Assembly: GCA_012513235.1 (NCBI GenBank)
Contig: JAAZCO010000181.1
Coordinates: 1 to 23,248, forward strand
From: Gammaproteobacteria bacterium
GTDB taxonomy: Bacteria > Pseudomonadota > Gammaproteobacteria > Pseudomonadales > Pseudomonadaceae
Reading direction: 5' to 3'
Length of the DNA stretch: 23,248 nt
Of this stretch, positions 14,165 through 21,600 are shown piece after piece; position 1 is the first letter of the stretch, and every line of letters begins with the position of its first letter. The notes under the pieces were generated by a model. That model did not search any database and was not told where the DNA came from. It saw only the letters and a program-made list of their open reading frames with translations. The translations under genes and the position numbers were made by a program.

Positions 14165-14944
14165 TCAATGCACATCTTTCCAGTACTCGCGCTTCAGGAA
14201 GTAAGCGAATACAAAGAAGAATGCAAGGAATAATAGCACATATGTTCCGATACGCTGACTTTTGAGCTTAACTGGGTTAGCTGAGTACTCGAGGAAAGTC
14301 ACGAGATTTTTAATCTTCTCGTCAAATTGCTCTTCATTCAGCGTACCGGTATTCGGCACAATGGTCAGTTGATCACAGGCTTCATGGGTCAGCGGAACAC
14401 CTGTCAACGGGTCAAATACCTTCTTGCCGTCTTCAACGATCTGCACTTGCTTACAACCAATTTCTTGGCGACCTTGCAAGCCCACTAGCACGTTCGGCAT
14501 ACCCACTAATGGGAATGCTTTGTTGTTTACGCCATAGGGACGCGATGGGTCTTCATAGAATGTACGCATATAAGTGTACAACCAGTCAGCACCACGCACA
14601 CGCGCAACCATAGTCAAGTCAGGTGGTGGAGCACCAAACCAAAGCTTGGCATCATCATTACGCATGCTTGATTTCATATGATCGCCAAACTTAACGTCCG
14701 GGAACACTAAGTTATCCATCATCAGTTCTTCACTGATACCCAAGTCAGTCGCAACACGCTCGTAACGTTGGAACTTTGCACCATGGCAACCCATGCAATA
14801 GTTTGCAAAGGTTTGTGCGCCATCTTGCAGAGCAGCTTTATCAGTCAAATCAATTGACACTTTATCCAAAGGATAAGCGCCATCTGCAGCAAAACCAAAC
14901 ATTGGTATCGCAGCTAAAATTAATGCAGCAATTTGCTTTTTCAT
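14165..14944 (-). CDS. petC: Cytochrome c1 of the bc1 complex
   Basis: Cytochrome c1 carries electrons from the Rieske protein to soluble or membrane cytochrome c. The 259-residue precursor has a Sec signal peptide ending near GFAAD (about residue 20). The covalent haem site CMGCH is at residues 50-54. The probable axial methionine is in PLVGMPNVLVGLQG. A single C-terminal membrane anchor (about 232-250, IGTYVLLFLAFFFVFAYFL) ends in the basic KREYWKDVH. Its start codon shares one base with the petB stop (TAATG), so translation is coupled. It is the last gene of petABC. Confidence 0.96.
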   Translation of the reverse strand: MKKQIAALILAAIPMFGFAADGAYPLDKVSIDLTDKAALQDGAQTFANYCMGCHGAKFQRYERVATDLGISEELMMDNLVFPDVKFGDHMKSSMRNDDAKLWFGAPPPDLTMVARVRGADWLYTYMRTFYEDPSRPYGVNNKAFPLVGMPNVLVGLQGRQEIGCKQVQIVEDGKKVFDPLTGVPLTHEACDQLTIVPNTGTLNEEQFDEKIKNLVTFLEYSANPVKLKSQRIGTYVLLFLAFFFVFAYFLKREYWKDVH

Positions 14945-16155
14945 TAGCCAGTCACCCTTTCCGGAACCGGTTTAGTCTTTTCCATTCTGGTATAGAAAGG
15001 CATCAGAATGAAGTAAGCGAAGTAGAGAATAGTACAGACTCGTGCAATAAAGGTGCGCTCATCTGTTGCTGGAACAACACCCAGCCAGCCGAGAGTTACG
15101 AAACTGACGCAGAAGATAAGCAACCAAAGCTTACTGATCCAGCCTTTGTAACGCATAGATTTAACCGGACTACGGTCTAACCAAGGCAAGACAAACAGCA
15201 CTGCAATCGCACCACCCATCGCTACAACACCTAACAACTTATCAGGTACTGCACGCAAAATTGCGTAGAACGGAGTGAAGTACCAAACAGGTGCAATGTG
15301 GTCAGGTGTTTTCAACGCATTCGCTTGTTCAAAGTTCGGTTTCTCAAGGAAGTATCCGCCCATTTCCGGGAAGAAGAACACCACAAAACAGAACACAAAC
15401 AAGAACACCACTACACCGACAATATCTTTAACTGTGTAGTACGGATGGAAAGGAATACCGTCTAAAGGAATACCGTTCTCATCTTTGTGCTTTTTAATAT
15501 CAACGCCATCTGGGTTGTTTGAACCGACTTCGTGCAGCGCTAAGATGTGTAAAACAATCAAAGCCAGCAACACAATAGGTACAGCAACAACGTGCAAGGC
15601 GAAGAAGCGGTTCAATGTGATACCTGAAATCAGGTAGTCACCACGAATCCACTCAGTTAAATCAGCACCAACCACCGGAATCGCACCAAAGAGTGAAATA
15701 ATCACCTGCGCGCCCCAGTATGACATCTGACCCCATGGCAGTAAGTAGCCCATGAACGCCTCAGCCATCAAGGCTAAGTAGATCAACATACCGAAGACCC
15801 ATACAAGCTCACGTGGCTTCTGGTACGAACCGTACAACAGACCGCGGAACATATGCATGTAAACAACGATAAAGAACGCTGACGCACCCGTAGAGTGCAA
15901 ATAACGTAAGATCCAACCGTACTCAACATCACGCATGATGTATTCGACTGAAGCAAAAGCACCTTCCGCAGAAGGCTCATAGCTCATGGTCAACCAAATA
16001 CCTGTCAACAACTGATTCACTAAAACCAACAGCGCTAAAGAGCCGAAGAAATAGAAAAAGTTGAAGTTCTTAGGTGCGTAATACTTTGATAAGTGGTCTT
16101 CCCACATTTTTGTGGCGGGGAAACGAGCGTCCACCCACTCCATAAACTTACTCAT
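14944..16155 (-). CDS. petB: Cytochrome b of the bc1 complex
   Basis: Cytochrome b is the membrane core of ubiquinol:cytochrome c reductase and holds haems bL and bH. The 403-residue protein has eight hydrophobic helices. The haem ligands are the histidines in RYLHSTGA and VYMHMFRG (helix B) and in FALHVVAVP and LHILALHEVGS (helix D). The Qo-site motif reads PVWY (HIAPVWYFTPFYAILRA), where mitochondria and alphaproteobacteria have PEWY; my recollection is that valine is usual in gamma- and betaproteobacteria. GYLLPWGQMSYWGAQV is the other Qo-site block. It overlaps petA by one base (TGATG) and petC by one base. It is a full-length, unsplit cytochrome b. Confidence 0.97.
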   Translation of the reverse strand: MSKFMEWVDARFPATKMWEDHLSKYYAPKNFNFFYFFGSLALLVLVNQLLTGIWLTMSYEPSAEGAFASVEYIMRDVEYGWILRYLHSTGASAFFIVVYMHMFRGLLYGSYQKPRELVWVFGMLIYLALMAEAFMGYLLPWGQMSYWGAQVIISLFGAIPVVGADLTEWIRGDYLISGITLNRFFALHVVAVPIVLLALIVLHILALHEVGSNNPDGVDIKKHKDENGIPLDGIPFHPYYTVKDIVGVVVFLFVFCFVVFFFPEMGGYFLEKPNFEQANALKTPDHIAPVWYFTPFYAILRAVPDKLLGVVAMGGAIAVLFVLPWLDRSPVKSMRYKGWISKLWLLIFCVSFVTLGWLGVVPATDERTFIARVCTILYFAYFILMPFYTRMEKTKPVPERVTG

Positions 16156-16748
16156 CAGACAGCCCCCTCATCAACACCAATAAGAATGACACTGTCTGTC
16201 TCATATGAGTGCGGTGGAACAGGTAAATTCAACGGTGCTGGCTGGCCTTTATAGACACGTCCCGCCAAGTCATAGCGTGAACCATGGCATGCGCAGAAAT
16301 AACCACCAACCCACTCAGGACCTAGATCAGCAGGCGCCACTTCAGGCCTAAAGGTTGGTGAACAACCTAGGTGAGTACAAACACCAAGCACGATAAGGAT
16401 CTCAGGCTTGATTGAGCGTGCAGCAGCATCGACATAATCAGGTTGGTCAGACTCTTGCGACTTAGGATCAGCCATTTGGCCATCAATAGTCGGCAGAGCT
16501 GCCATAATTTCTGGTGTACGGTGCAATACAAATACAGGCTGACCGCGCCACTCAGCAACAATCTGCTGACCAGGCTGAATCTTATTTATATTAACTCGTA
16601 CCGGTGCTCCCGCGGCTTTCGCCTTAGCACTGGGGGCCCAGGATCCCAGAAACGGGATCGCAGCCCCTGCCGCTCCAGCCGCACCCACCACAGAGGTGGC
16701 TGCTACTAGAAAGCGACGTCGGCCCGTATTAACGCCGTCATTGCTCAT
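16155..16748 (-). CDS. petA: Rieske iron-sulfur protein of the bc1 complex
   Basis: The Rieske subunit takes electrons from ubiquinol at the Qo site through its [2Fe-2S] cluster. The 197-residue protein has a twin-arginine export signal (GRRRFLVAAT, residues 9-18) that also serves as membrane anchor. Cluster ligands are Cys124 and His126 (CTHLGC) and Cys152 and His155 (CACHGS); Cys129 and Cys154 form the disulfide. Of several in-frame starts up to 16823 I chose the ATG at 16748, because GGGAG lies eight bases upstream and the protein then begins shortly before the twin-arginine motif. First gene of petABC, with its own promoter region. Confidence 0.95.
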   Translation of the reverse strand: MSNDGVNTGRRRFLVAATSVVGAAGAAGAAIPFLGSWAPSAKAKAAGAPVRVNINKIQPGQQIVAEWRGQPVFVLHRTPEIMAALPTIDGQMADPKSQESDQPDYVDAAARSIKPEILIVLGVCTHLGCSPTFRPEVAPADLGPEWVGGYFCACHGSRYDLAGRVYKGQPAPLNLPVPPHSYETDSVILIGVDEGAV

Positions 16749-16810
16749 TAAGTCGTCTCCCATCAGCATATATAGCCTGTTGTCAGGCCTTGTAATAAGA
16801 AAAAAGCGAA

Positions 16811-16839
16811 TTACCATTTTCAAATTTTACAAATGGTAA
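16811..16839. repeat. Inverted repeat covering the petA -10 region
   Basis: TTACCATTT (16811-16819) and AAATGGTAA (16831-16839) are perfect 9-base inverted copies with an 11-base loop. The right copy contains the predicted -10 of petA and the left one lies around +7 to +15 of the transcript. It could be an operator or a leader hairpin. Confidence 0.4.
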
Positions 16840-16861
16840 AGAAAAGGTGCCTTCTTGACAA
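16833..16861 (-). promoter_or_regulatory. Predicted promoter of petABC
   Basis: On the minus strand TTGTCA (16861-16856), a 17-base spacer and TACCAT (16838-16833) form a sigma70-type promoter. The predicted start is near 16826, giving a leader of about 75 nt before petA. The -35 lies inside the palindrome 16856-16868, which suggests repression or activation at this site. A small hairpin (GCCTG/CAGGC, 16775-16788) is in the leader, upstream of the ribosome binding site. Confidence 0.5.
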
Positions 16862-16868
16862 GTTGTCA
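16856..16868. promoter_or_regulatory. Palindrome over the petA -35 element
   Basis: TGACAA-G-TTGTCA has 6-base arms around one central base. It shares the core GACAA-N-TTGTC with the palindrome at 16917-16931, and the two centres are 62 bases apart, close to six helical turns. This is the layout expected of paired operators for one dimeric regulator. The regulator is unknown. Confidence 0.5.
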
Positions 16869-16916
16869 CACGATACAATTCGTCTAATAGCAGGCTAAAC
16901 CACAACCAGTACACGA

Positions 16917-16931
16917 GCGACAAATTGTCGC
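16917..16931. promoter_or_regulatory. Upstream palindrome of the petA control region
   Basis: GCGACAA-A-TTGTCGC has 7-base arms around one central base, and shares its core with the palindrome over the -35 element. It has no loop, so it is unlikely to be a terminator; the rpsI terminator is a separate structure 17 bases away. Confidence 0.45.
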
Positions 16932-16947
16932 AGCACAAATTAGATAC

Positions 16948-16985
16948 AAAAAACGCCCTGATTCCTTGCGGAAACGGGCGTTTTT
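16948..16985 (-). terminator. Rho-independent terminator of rplM-rpsI
   Basis: On the minus strand a GAAAAACGCCC arm pairs with GGGCGTTTTTT across an 18-base interior, 17 bases after the rpsI stop. The T run on the minus strand follows the stem directly. The A run on the other side makes it able to act in both directions. Confidence 0.88.
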
Positions 16986-17001
16986 CTGCAGCAAGTATCG
17001 A

Positions 17002-17394
17002 TCAGCGCTTAGAGTACTGAGGACGCTTACGTGCTTTACGCAGACCCACTTTCTTACGCTCAACTTCACGCGCATCACGCGTTACGAAGCCAGCTTTACG
17101 AAGTTCTGGACGTAAAGTTTCGTCATATTCCATCAAAGCACGAGTAATACCGTGACGAATTGCACCAGCCTGACCGCTTGTACCACCACCAGCAACGGTA
17201 ATCATAACGTCAAACTTTTCTAAAGATTCTGTTAATTCCAGAGGCTGACGAACCATCATTCGTGCAGTTTCACGTGGAAAGAAATCATCCAGAGTGCGGT
17301 TGTTAATAGAAATGCTGCCTGTACCCGGACGTAAAAATACACGTGCGGTTGCAGTCTTGCGACGGCCAGTGCCGTAGTTTTGAGTCGCCGACAT
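17002..17394 (-). CDS. rpsI: 30S ribosomal protein S9
   Basis: S9 binds the 16S rRNA head; its C-terminal tail reaches the P-site tRNA. The 130-residue length equals E. coli S9. YGTGRRKTATARVFLRPG near the start, FDVMITVAGGGTSGQAGAIRHGI in the middle (cited by its first residues) and the tail ending RKRPQYSKR are diagnostic. The ATG at 17394 was preferred over a TTG two codons upstream; AAGGGG lies ten bases before it. It follows rplM by 14 bases in the universal rplM-rpsI operon. Confidence 0.98.
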   Translation of the reverse strand: MSATQNYGTGRRKTATARVFLRPGTGSISINNRTLDDFFPRETARMMVRQPLELTESLEKFDVMITVAGGGTSGQAGAIRHGITRALMEYDETLRPELRKAGFVTRDAREVERKKVGLRKARKRPQYSKR

Positions 17395-17408
17395 AATCAA
17401 CTATCCCC

Positions 17409-17837
17409 TTAAATCTTAAGTTCTTGAGGCTGCTGTGCAGCATGCGGGTGGTTGGTACCTGCATACACTTTCAGCTTGCGATACATGTCGCGGCCCAGCG
17501 GATTTCTTGGAAGCATACCTTTAACAGCTGCTTCGATAACGCGTTCAGGTGCTTTAGCAATCAATTTCTCAAAGCTAATTTCCTTGATACCGCCTGGGAA
17601 ACCAGTGTGTGAGTAATAGATTTTATCTGATGTTTTATTACCAGTGACACGAACCTGCTCAGCATTGATAACAACGATATAATCGCCAGTATCAACGTGC
17701 GGAGTGTACTCAGGCTTGTGCTTACCGCGTAAACGGCTAGCAATCTCAGTGGCCAAACGACCCAGAGTCTGGCCTGCAGCGTCGACGACATACCAGTCGC
17801 GCTGTACTGTTTCATTTTTTGCTGTAAAAGTTTTCAT
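17409..17837 (-). CDS. rplM: 50S ribosomal protein L13
   Basis: L13 is an early-assembly 23S rRNA-binding protein. The 142-residue length equals E. coli L13. RDWYVVDAAGQTLGRLATEI, GKHKPEYTPHVDTGDYIVV and GMLPRNPLGRDMYRKLKVY are family signatures. GAGG (17850-17847) lies nine bases before the ATG, and is embedded in a GGCC/GGCC hairpin in the leader. In E. coli L13 represses its own operon through the rplM leader, so that structure may be the operator. Confidence 0.98.
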   Translation of the reverse strand: MKTFTAKNETVQRDWYVVDAAGQTLGRLATEIASRLRGKHKPEYTPHVDTGDYIVVINAEQVRVTGNKTSDKIYYSHTGFPGGIKEISFEKLIAKAPERVIEAAVKGMLPRNPLGRDMYRKLKVYAGTNHPHAAQQPQELKI

Positions 17838-17844
17838 TCGCTAT

Positions 17845-17874
17845 GGCCTCAGGGCCGTCTTTAAAGTAGACGGC
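17845..17874 (-). promoter_or_regulatory. Structured leader of rplM-rpsI
   Basis: Two alternative stems exist on the minus strand: GCCGTCT/AGACGGC (17874-17868 with 17860-17854), and GGCC-CTGA-GGCC (17856-17845). They share the GGCC bases, so they exclude each other. The second covers the Shine-Dalgarno of rplM. If the promoter prediction is right, transcription starts near 17870 and the first stem would be incomplete in the RNA. Confidence 0.4.
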
Positions 17875-17876
17875 AA

Positions 17877-17912
17877 ATCCTAATGAATAGTATTGTCTTT
17901 GACAAGTCAAAG
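17877..17912 (-). promoter_or_regulatory. Predicted rplM promoter with palindromic -35
   Basis: On the minus strand TTGTCA (17905-17900), a 17-base spacer and TAGGAT (17882-17877) form the best sigma70-type match. The -35 lies within the palindrome CTTTGAC-AA-GTCAAAG (17897-17912), which has 7-base arms. Confidence 0.4.
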
Positions 17913-18127
17913 TAAGCTCATATGACAGACGCTACTTCGGGGGCTCGGGTCTATCACGTCTGCTATGGCTCTAATATTCGGCAAATTCGCATCTTTTGCC
18001 TTCTGTTCTGTATATAGGCTAGGCATTGCCAACAAAACAGCCGCGTAATTATGACTGTTAGCAGAAAAATTGCAACCGCTTAATCACTTGTTCTGCAGCA
18101 TTAAGCAAACTCTGGGTAGGGACAGTC

Positions 18128-18220
18128 ATGTATAAGATGCTGTATAGATGCGCTATAGCTGCCACAACGGCTTTTCTAGAAGCGGCACAAGCAGCAAATA
18201 AGACAATATATTCAGCATAA
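18128..18220 (+). CDS. Possible 30-residue small protein
   Basis: An ATG at 18128 is preceded by AGGGA (18118-18122) with an ideal five-base spacing, and opens a 30-codon frame ending in TAA. The predicted peptide begins MYKMLYRCAIAATTAFLEA and is mildly hydrophobic and alanine-rich, without a full membrane segment. I do not recognise it. Within it, TTCTAGAA and flanking GCTT/AAGC and GCTGCC/GGCA arms could form an RNA hairpin, so the stretch could instead be a structured leader. No clear promoter is visible. Without conservation data this remains a guess. Confidence 0.22.
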   Translation: MYKMLYRCAIAATTAFLEAAQAANKTIYSA

Positions 18221-18266
18221 AGATACTATTATCTAACTCACTGGCTTTCGTTGCCTCGCATGGGTC

Positions 18267-18272
18267 TATAAT
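18267..18272 (+). promoter_or_regulatory. -10 element of dauA
   Basis: A perfect TATAAT lies 27 bases before the dauA ATG, preceded by GGGTC. The -35 region (GCTTTC at 18244-18249, 17-base spacing) is weak. The predicted leader is about 20 nt. Confidence 0.5.
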
Positions 18273-18299
18273 AAGGTGGCACGCACCTGTGGAGCCATC

Positions 18300-20039
18300 A
18301 TGTATATTCCGCCGTTATTTTCTGCTTTACGCGAAGCTTTTGCTTCGGGTTATACCATCAAAACTTTACGCAGCGATCTCAGCGCTGGCTTAACGATTGG
18401 TATTATTGCTATTCCATTAGCCATGGCCTTGGCTATTGCTGTTGGAGTACCACCACAACACGGATTATATACCGTACTAATAGGTGGCTCGATCATCGCT
18501 CTCACGGGCGGCTCTCGTTTTAACGTATCAGGGCCAACCGCAGCTTTCGTGGTGATCCTCTTACCCATCACTCAGCAGTTTGGCGTGGGCGGCTTATTAT
18601 TATGCACAGCCATGGCCGGCACCATTTTAATCAGCATGGCGTTTTTACGTGCAGGTGCTTTATTGCAATTTATCCCCTACCCAGTGACCTTAGGTTTTAC
18701 TGCCGGTATAGGTATTGTGATTGCTACATTGCAAATCAAAGACGCTTTTGGTTTAGAAAATATTCAGCCAGCAGCCAACTATATAGAACAATTTAGCGCT
18801 CTGATTACTGCCCTGCCCACTATTCATTTGGGCGACACGCTAGTAGCTGCAGCAACCTTAGCCGTGCTGATCATTTGGCCGCGTTTTGTACCCAAAATCC
18901 CTGGCCACTTAGTTGCCTTAACCGTAGGTAGCTTTATTGGTTTGGCACTCAACAATGCCGACATTACTGTAGCCACCTTAGGTGACCGCTTTAGCTATTT
19001 AGTCGACGGTGTTGAGCACCCGGGTATTCCACCCTTTCTACCTTCATTTCTCTGGCCATGGGAGCTGCCTGGCCCTGATGGTCAACCCCTAGTGTTGTCA
19101 TTTGAGCTCTTTCGGCAACTGCTTGCTCCTGCATTTGCTATTGCCATGCTCGGCGCGATTGAATCCTTACTCTGCGCAGTCGTGGCTGACGGTATGGCCG
19201 GCACTAAACACGATCCTAACGGCGAATTACTGGGTCAAGGTATCGGTAATATTTTAGCGCCTATGTTTGGTGGCATTACCGCCACAGCAGCGATTGCCCG
19301 CAGCGCAGCCAACGTGCGCGCCGGTGCATTCTCTCCGATTGCCGCCATCACCCATGCGGGTGTAGTGCTGCTAGCGATGTTGTTCCTCGCCCCCTTATTC
19401 AGCCACTTACCGATGGCTGCTCTGGCAGCGCTGTTGCTGATGGTGGCTTGGAATATGAGCGAGCCCAAGCACGTTGTACACACCTTACGCATCGCACCGC
19501 GTAACGATGTGCTAATCCTGCTGACCTGTCTCTCGCTGACAGTACTCTTTGACATGGTACTGGCCGTTGGCGTGGGCTTAATTCTAGCGGCAGGCTTATT
19601 TATTAAAAGTATGAGCGAACTCACTGATACTGCGACCGTAGACAGTAACAAACACGACATTCCAGATTTACCTGATTCGGTGACTGTGTATGCGATTCGT
19701 GGCCCGCTGTTCTTTGGTGCTGCAGAAAAAGCACTGAGTGTGCTGCGCAAATTTAACCCAGAAATCCGCGTCGCCATTATTGATATGCGCGCCGTACCAA
19801 TGCTAGATATGACAGCACTGGCAGCGCTCAGTAATGTGCTCAATGATTATCAAAAGAATGATATTGGTATTATATTTTTGGGTGCTACAGCGCAAGTGCG
19901 CAATGAAATGCGCCGAGCAGGTATCAGCTTAGCCAATAACAAACTCTCTTACGTCAACAGCCCAGAACAAGCACAAACACGTGCACTGCGCTGGCTGGAT
20001 CCTGACGCTGTAGAGCAAAAAAACAGTAACAACTCGTAA
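18300..20039 (+). CDS. dauA: SulP-family anion transporter, DauA-like (C4-dicarboxylate)
   Basis: This 579-residue SulP/SLC26 transporter has a long membrane domain (about residues 25-435) and a cytoplasmic C-terminal STAS domain (about 460-560; IRGPLFFGAAEKALSVL, IIDMRAVPMLDMTAL). It matches E. coli DauA (YchM), an aerobic succinate/C4-dicarboxylic acid transporter, block by block: IGIIAIPLAMALAIAVGVPP, GGSRFNVSGPTAAFVVIL, LGFTAGIGIVIATLQIKDAF, MLGAIESLLCAVVADGM, GGITATAAIARSAANVRAG and LLLMVAWNMSE. Other SulP members carry sulfate or bicarbonate, so substrate is inferred. The ATG at 18300 has GGAG five bases upstream; a GTG at 18276 would add eight residues that are unlike the family. It appears monocistronic. 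Confidence 0.9.
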   Translation: MYIPPLFSALREAFASGYTIKTLRSDLSAGLTIGIIAIPLAMALAIAVGVPPQHGLYTVLIGGSIIALTGGSRFNVSGPTAAFVVILLPITQQFGVGGLLLCTAMAGTILISMAFLRAGALLQFIPYPVTLGFTAGIGIVIATLQIKDAFGLENIQPAANYIEQFSALITALPTIHLGDTLVAAATLAVLIIWPRFVPKIPGHLVALTVGSFIGLALNNADITVATLGDRFSYLVDGVEHPGIPPFLPSFLWPWELPGPDGQPLVLSFELFRQLLAPAFAIAMLGAIESLLCAVVADGMAGTKHDPNGELLGQGIGNILAPMFGGITATAAIARSAANVRAGAFSPIAAITHAGVVLLAMLFLAPLFSHLPMAALAALLLMVAWNMSEPKHVVHTLRIAPRNDVLILLTCLSLTVLFDMVLAVGVGLILAAGLFIKSMSELTDTATVDSNKHDIPDLPDSVTVYAIRGPLFFGAAEKALSVLRKFNPEIRVAIIDMRAVPMLDMTALAALSNVLNDYQKNDIGIIFLGATAQVRNEMRRAGISLANNKLSYVNSPEQAQTRALRWLDPDAVEQKNSNNS

Positions 20040-20076
20040 AAAGATGCACGCAACGCACAGCCTTAACTCACAGATC

Positions 20077-20093
20077 GGGTGCCTGCAGCACCC
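20077..20093 (+). terminator. Hairpin between dauA and thiD
   Basis: GGGTGC and GCACCC pair over six bases around a CTGCA loop, followed by only three T. It lies 38 bases after the dauA stop and 27 before thiD. It is a weak terminator at best. It is too small to be a TPP riboswitch. Confidence 0.4.
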
Positions 20094-20119
20094 TTTACAT
20101 TCATGGTAAACTTGATTTT

Positions 20120-20920
20120 ATGAATATTTATACATCTCGTCCTGCTGTACTGTGTTTATCCGGTCACGACCCTGTAGGTGGCGCGGGTATCCAAGCTGAT
20201 ATTGAAGCGCTGATTGCTCAAAACTGTCATGCCACGCCGGTAATTACCGCGCTGACCATTCAAGATACGGTTGATGTGCGTGATTTTAAAATCCTTGACC
20301 ACGCCTGGGTTATGGCGCAAGCGCAGGCGATTTTAGACGATATGCCCGTGTCGGCGATTAAGCTGGGAATGCTCGGCTCGCTGGAGATGGTGGATACTGT
20401 CGTTGAAATTATTCAAAAACTGCCTGACACGCCTTTTGTCTGTGACCCCGTCCTGCGCGCTGGCGGCGGCGGAGCTTTAGGCAAAGACGAAGTCGGCTAT
20501 GCCCTACGCGCAAAGTTAATGCCACTGGCCACTATAGTCACGCCTAACTTACCTGAAGCACGTATTCTTGCTGAACTGCCCAACGGCACGGCGGATGAAT
20601 GTGCTGAAGTATTGCTTAAACACTGCGAACACTTGCTGATTACCGGCGGTCATGGCGATGAACAAGAAGTGCATAACCGCCTGTATTGCGCCGATGGCAG
20701 CACCCATACCTTTAAATGTGCACGTTTGCCCGGTGAATACCACGGCTCAGGCTGCACCTTAGCTAGCACCTTGGCAGGCCGTTTAGCCATCGGCCAAGAG
20801 TTGGTTAGCGCGGTTGAATTTGCCTTGAACTACACCTGGCGCACCTTGCGTGATGCTGAAGCACCGGGTCGCGGCCAATATATTCCTCGCCGTTTACCAC
20901 TGGATTTTTGCCGCTCATGA
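20120..20920 (+). CDS. thiD: Hydroxymethylpyrimidine/phosphomethylpyrimidine kinase ThiD
   Basis: ThiD phosphorylates hydroxymethylpyrimidine and its monophosphate to HMP-PP, the pyrimidine half of thiamine. This 266-residue protein is a ribokinase-fold enzyme. The substrate-binding N-terminus reads CLSGHDPVGGAGIQADIEA. PFVCDPVLRAGGGGALG and TIVTPNLPEA follow. The ATP/anion-hole loop with the conserved Cys is EYHGSGCTLASTLAG. His16 replaces the more usual Ser of SGxDPSGGAG, a change I have seen in Pseudomonas-type ThiD (from memory). Shine-Dalgarno is poor. The stop overlaps the thiE start (ATGA), so ThiD and ThiE are made together; ThiE uses the ThiD product. Confidence 0.94.
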   Translation: MNIYTSRPAVLCLSGHDPVGGAGIQADIEALIAQNCHATPVITALTIQDTVDVRDFKILDHAWVMAQAQAILDDMPVSAIKLGMLGSLEMVDTVVEIIQKLPDTPFVCDPVLRAGGGGALGKDEVGYALRAKLMPLATIVTPNLPEARILAELPNGTADECAEVLLKHCEHLLITGGHGDEQEVHNRLYCADGSTHTFKCARLPGEYHGSGCTLASTLAGRLAIGQELVSAVEFALNYTWRTLRDAEAPGRGQYIPRRLPLDFCRS

Positions 20921-21555
20921 GTAACAAAGCCCAGTTACTACGCGGCTTATATGCCATCACAGATTCTGCCTTATTAGCCGATGGACGCTTATTGCCCTAT
21001 TGCGAAGCGGCATTGCGTGGTGGCGTTAAGATTTTGCAGTACCGTGATAAATCCACCGACAGCAACAAGCGTTTTGATGAAGCACAAGCTCTAAAAGAGC
21101 TCTGCCAAAACTACGGCGCACGTCTGCTGATTAACGATGATGCTGCTTTAGCTGCACAGTTACAGGTCGATGTGCATCTGGGACAAAGTGATGGCAACTT
21201 ATTGCAAGCGCGCGAACTACTGGGCCCTGAGACTATTATTGGCTCAACCTGCCATGCGCAGCTCGAACTGGCTGAACAAGCCGTCTCGCAAAGCGCAGAT
21301 TACATTGCTTTCGGTCGCTTTTATGAGTCACAGACTAAACCCGGCAGTGTCTTAGCCACTACTGCACTACTGGCGCAAGCGCAACAGTTTAAGCGTCCTA
21401 TTGTTGCGATTGGTGGTATTACTCTGGAAAACGGACGGACTTTACTTGAACACGGCGCAGATATGCTTGCGGTGATTCATGCTTTATTTGCTGCCGATTC
21501 AGCGGCAGCAGTGGAACAACGTGCGCGTGCATTTAACGCGTTATTTACCGATTAA
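20917..21555 (+). CDS. thiE: Thiamine-phosphate synthase ThiE
   Basis: ThiE joins HMP-PP with hydroxyethylthiazole phosphate to form thiamine phosphate. The 212-residue TIM-barrel protein has GLYAITDSALL at its start, the pyrophosphate-binding LQYRDKS, RLLINDDAALA and VDVHLGQSDGN. GSTCHAQLELA, DYIAFGRFYESQTKPGS and VAIGGITLEN complete the phosphate-binding side of the barrel. The ATG at 20917 overlaps the thiD stop by four bases; a TTG three codons upstream is unlikely. hemL follows after 45 bases with no terminator, so read-through into hemL is likely. Confidence 0.95.
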   Translation: MSNKAQLLRGLYAITDSALLADGRLLPYCEAALRGGVKILQYRDKSTDSNKRFDEAQALKELCQNYGARLLINDDAALAAQLQVDVHLGQSDGNLLQARELLGPETIIGSTCHAQLELAEQAVSQSADYIAFGRFYESQTKPGSVLATTALLAQAQQFKRPIVAIGGITLENGRTLLEHGADMLAVIHALFAADSAAAVEQRARAFNALFTD

Positions 21556-21600
21556 TTTTTGCAGCGACAGGCTCACTGCTTTTTTGGATGAGGTTATTTC

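Larger units (their letters stand above)
17913..18299. other. Gene-poor gap between divergent rplM and dauA
   Basis: Apart from the rplM promoter at its left edge, a possible 30-codon reading frame (18128-18220) and the dauA promoter at its right edge, I see nothing certain here. There is no tRNA-like cloverleaf, no terminator and no repeat. Confidence 0.5.

Noticed and set aside
15270..15330. PVWY in place of PEWY in cytochrome b as a functional oddity
   Set aside because: As far as I recall, valine at this position is normal for gamma- and betaproteobacterial cytochrome b, so it is not unusual here.
20040..20119. TPP riboswitch ahead of thiD
   Set aside because: The gap is only 80 bases and lacks the conserved thi-box segments; only a small 6-bp hairpin is present.
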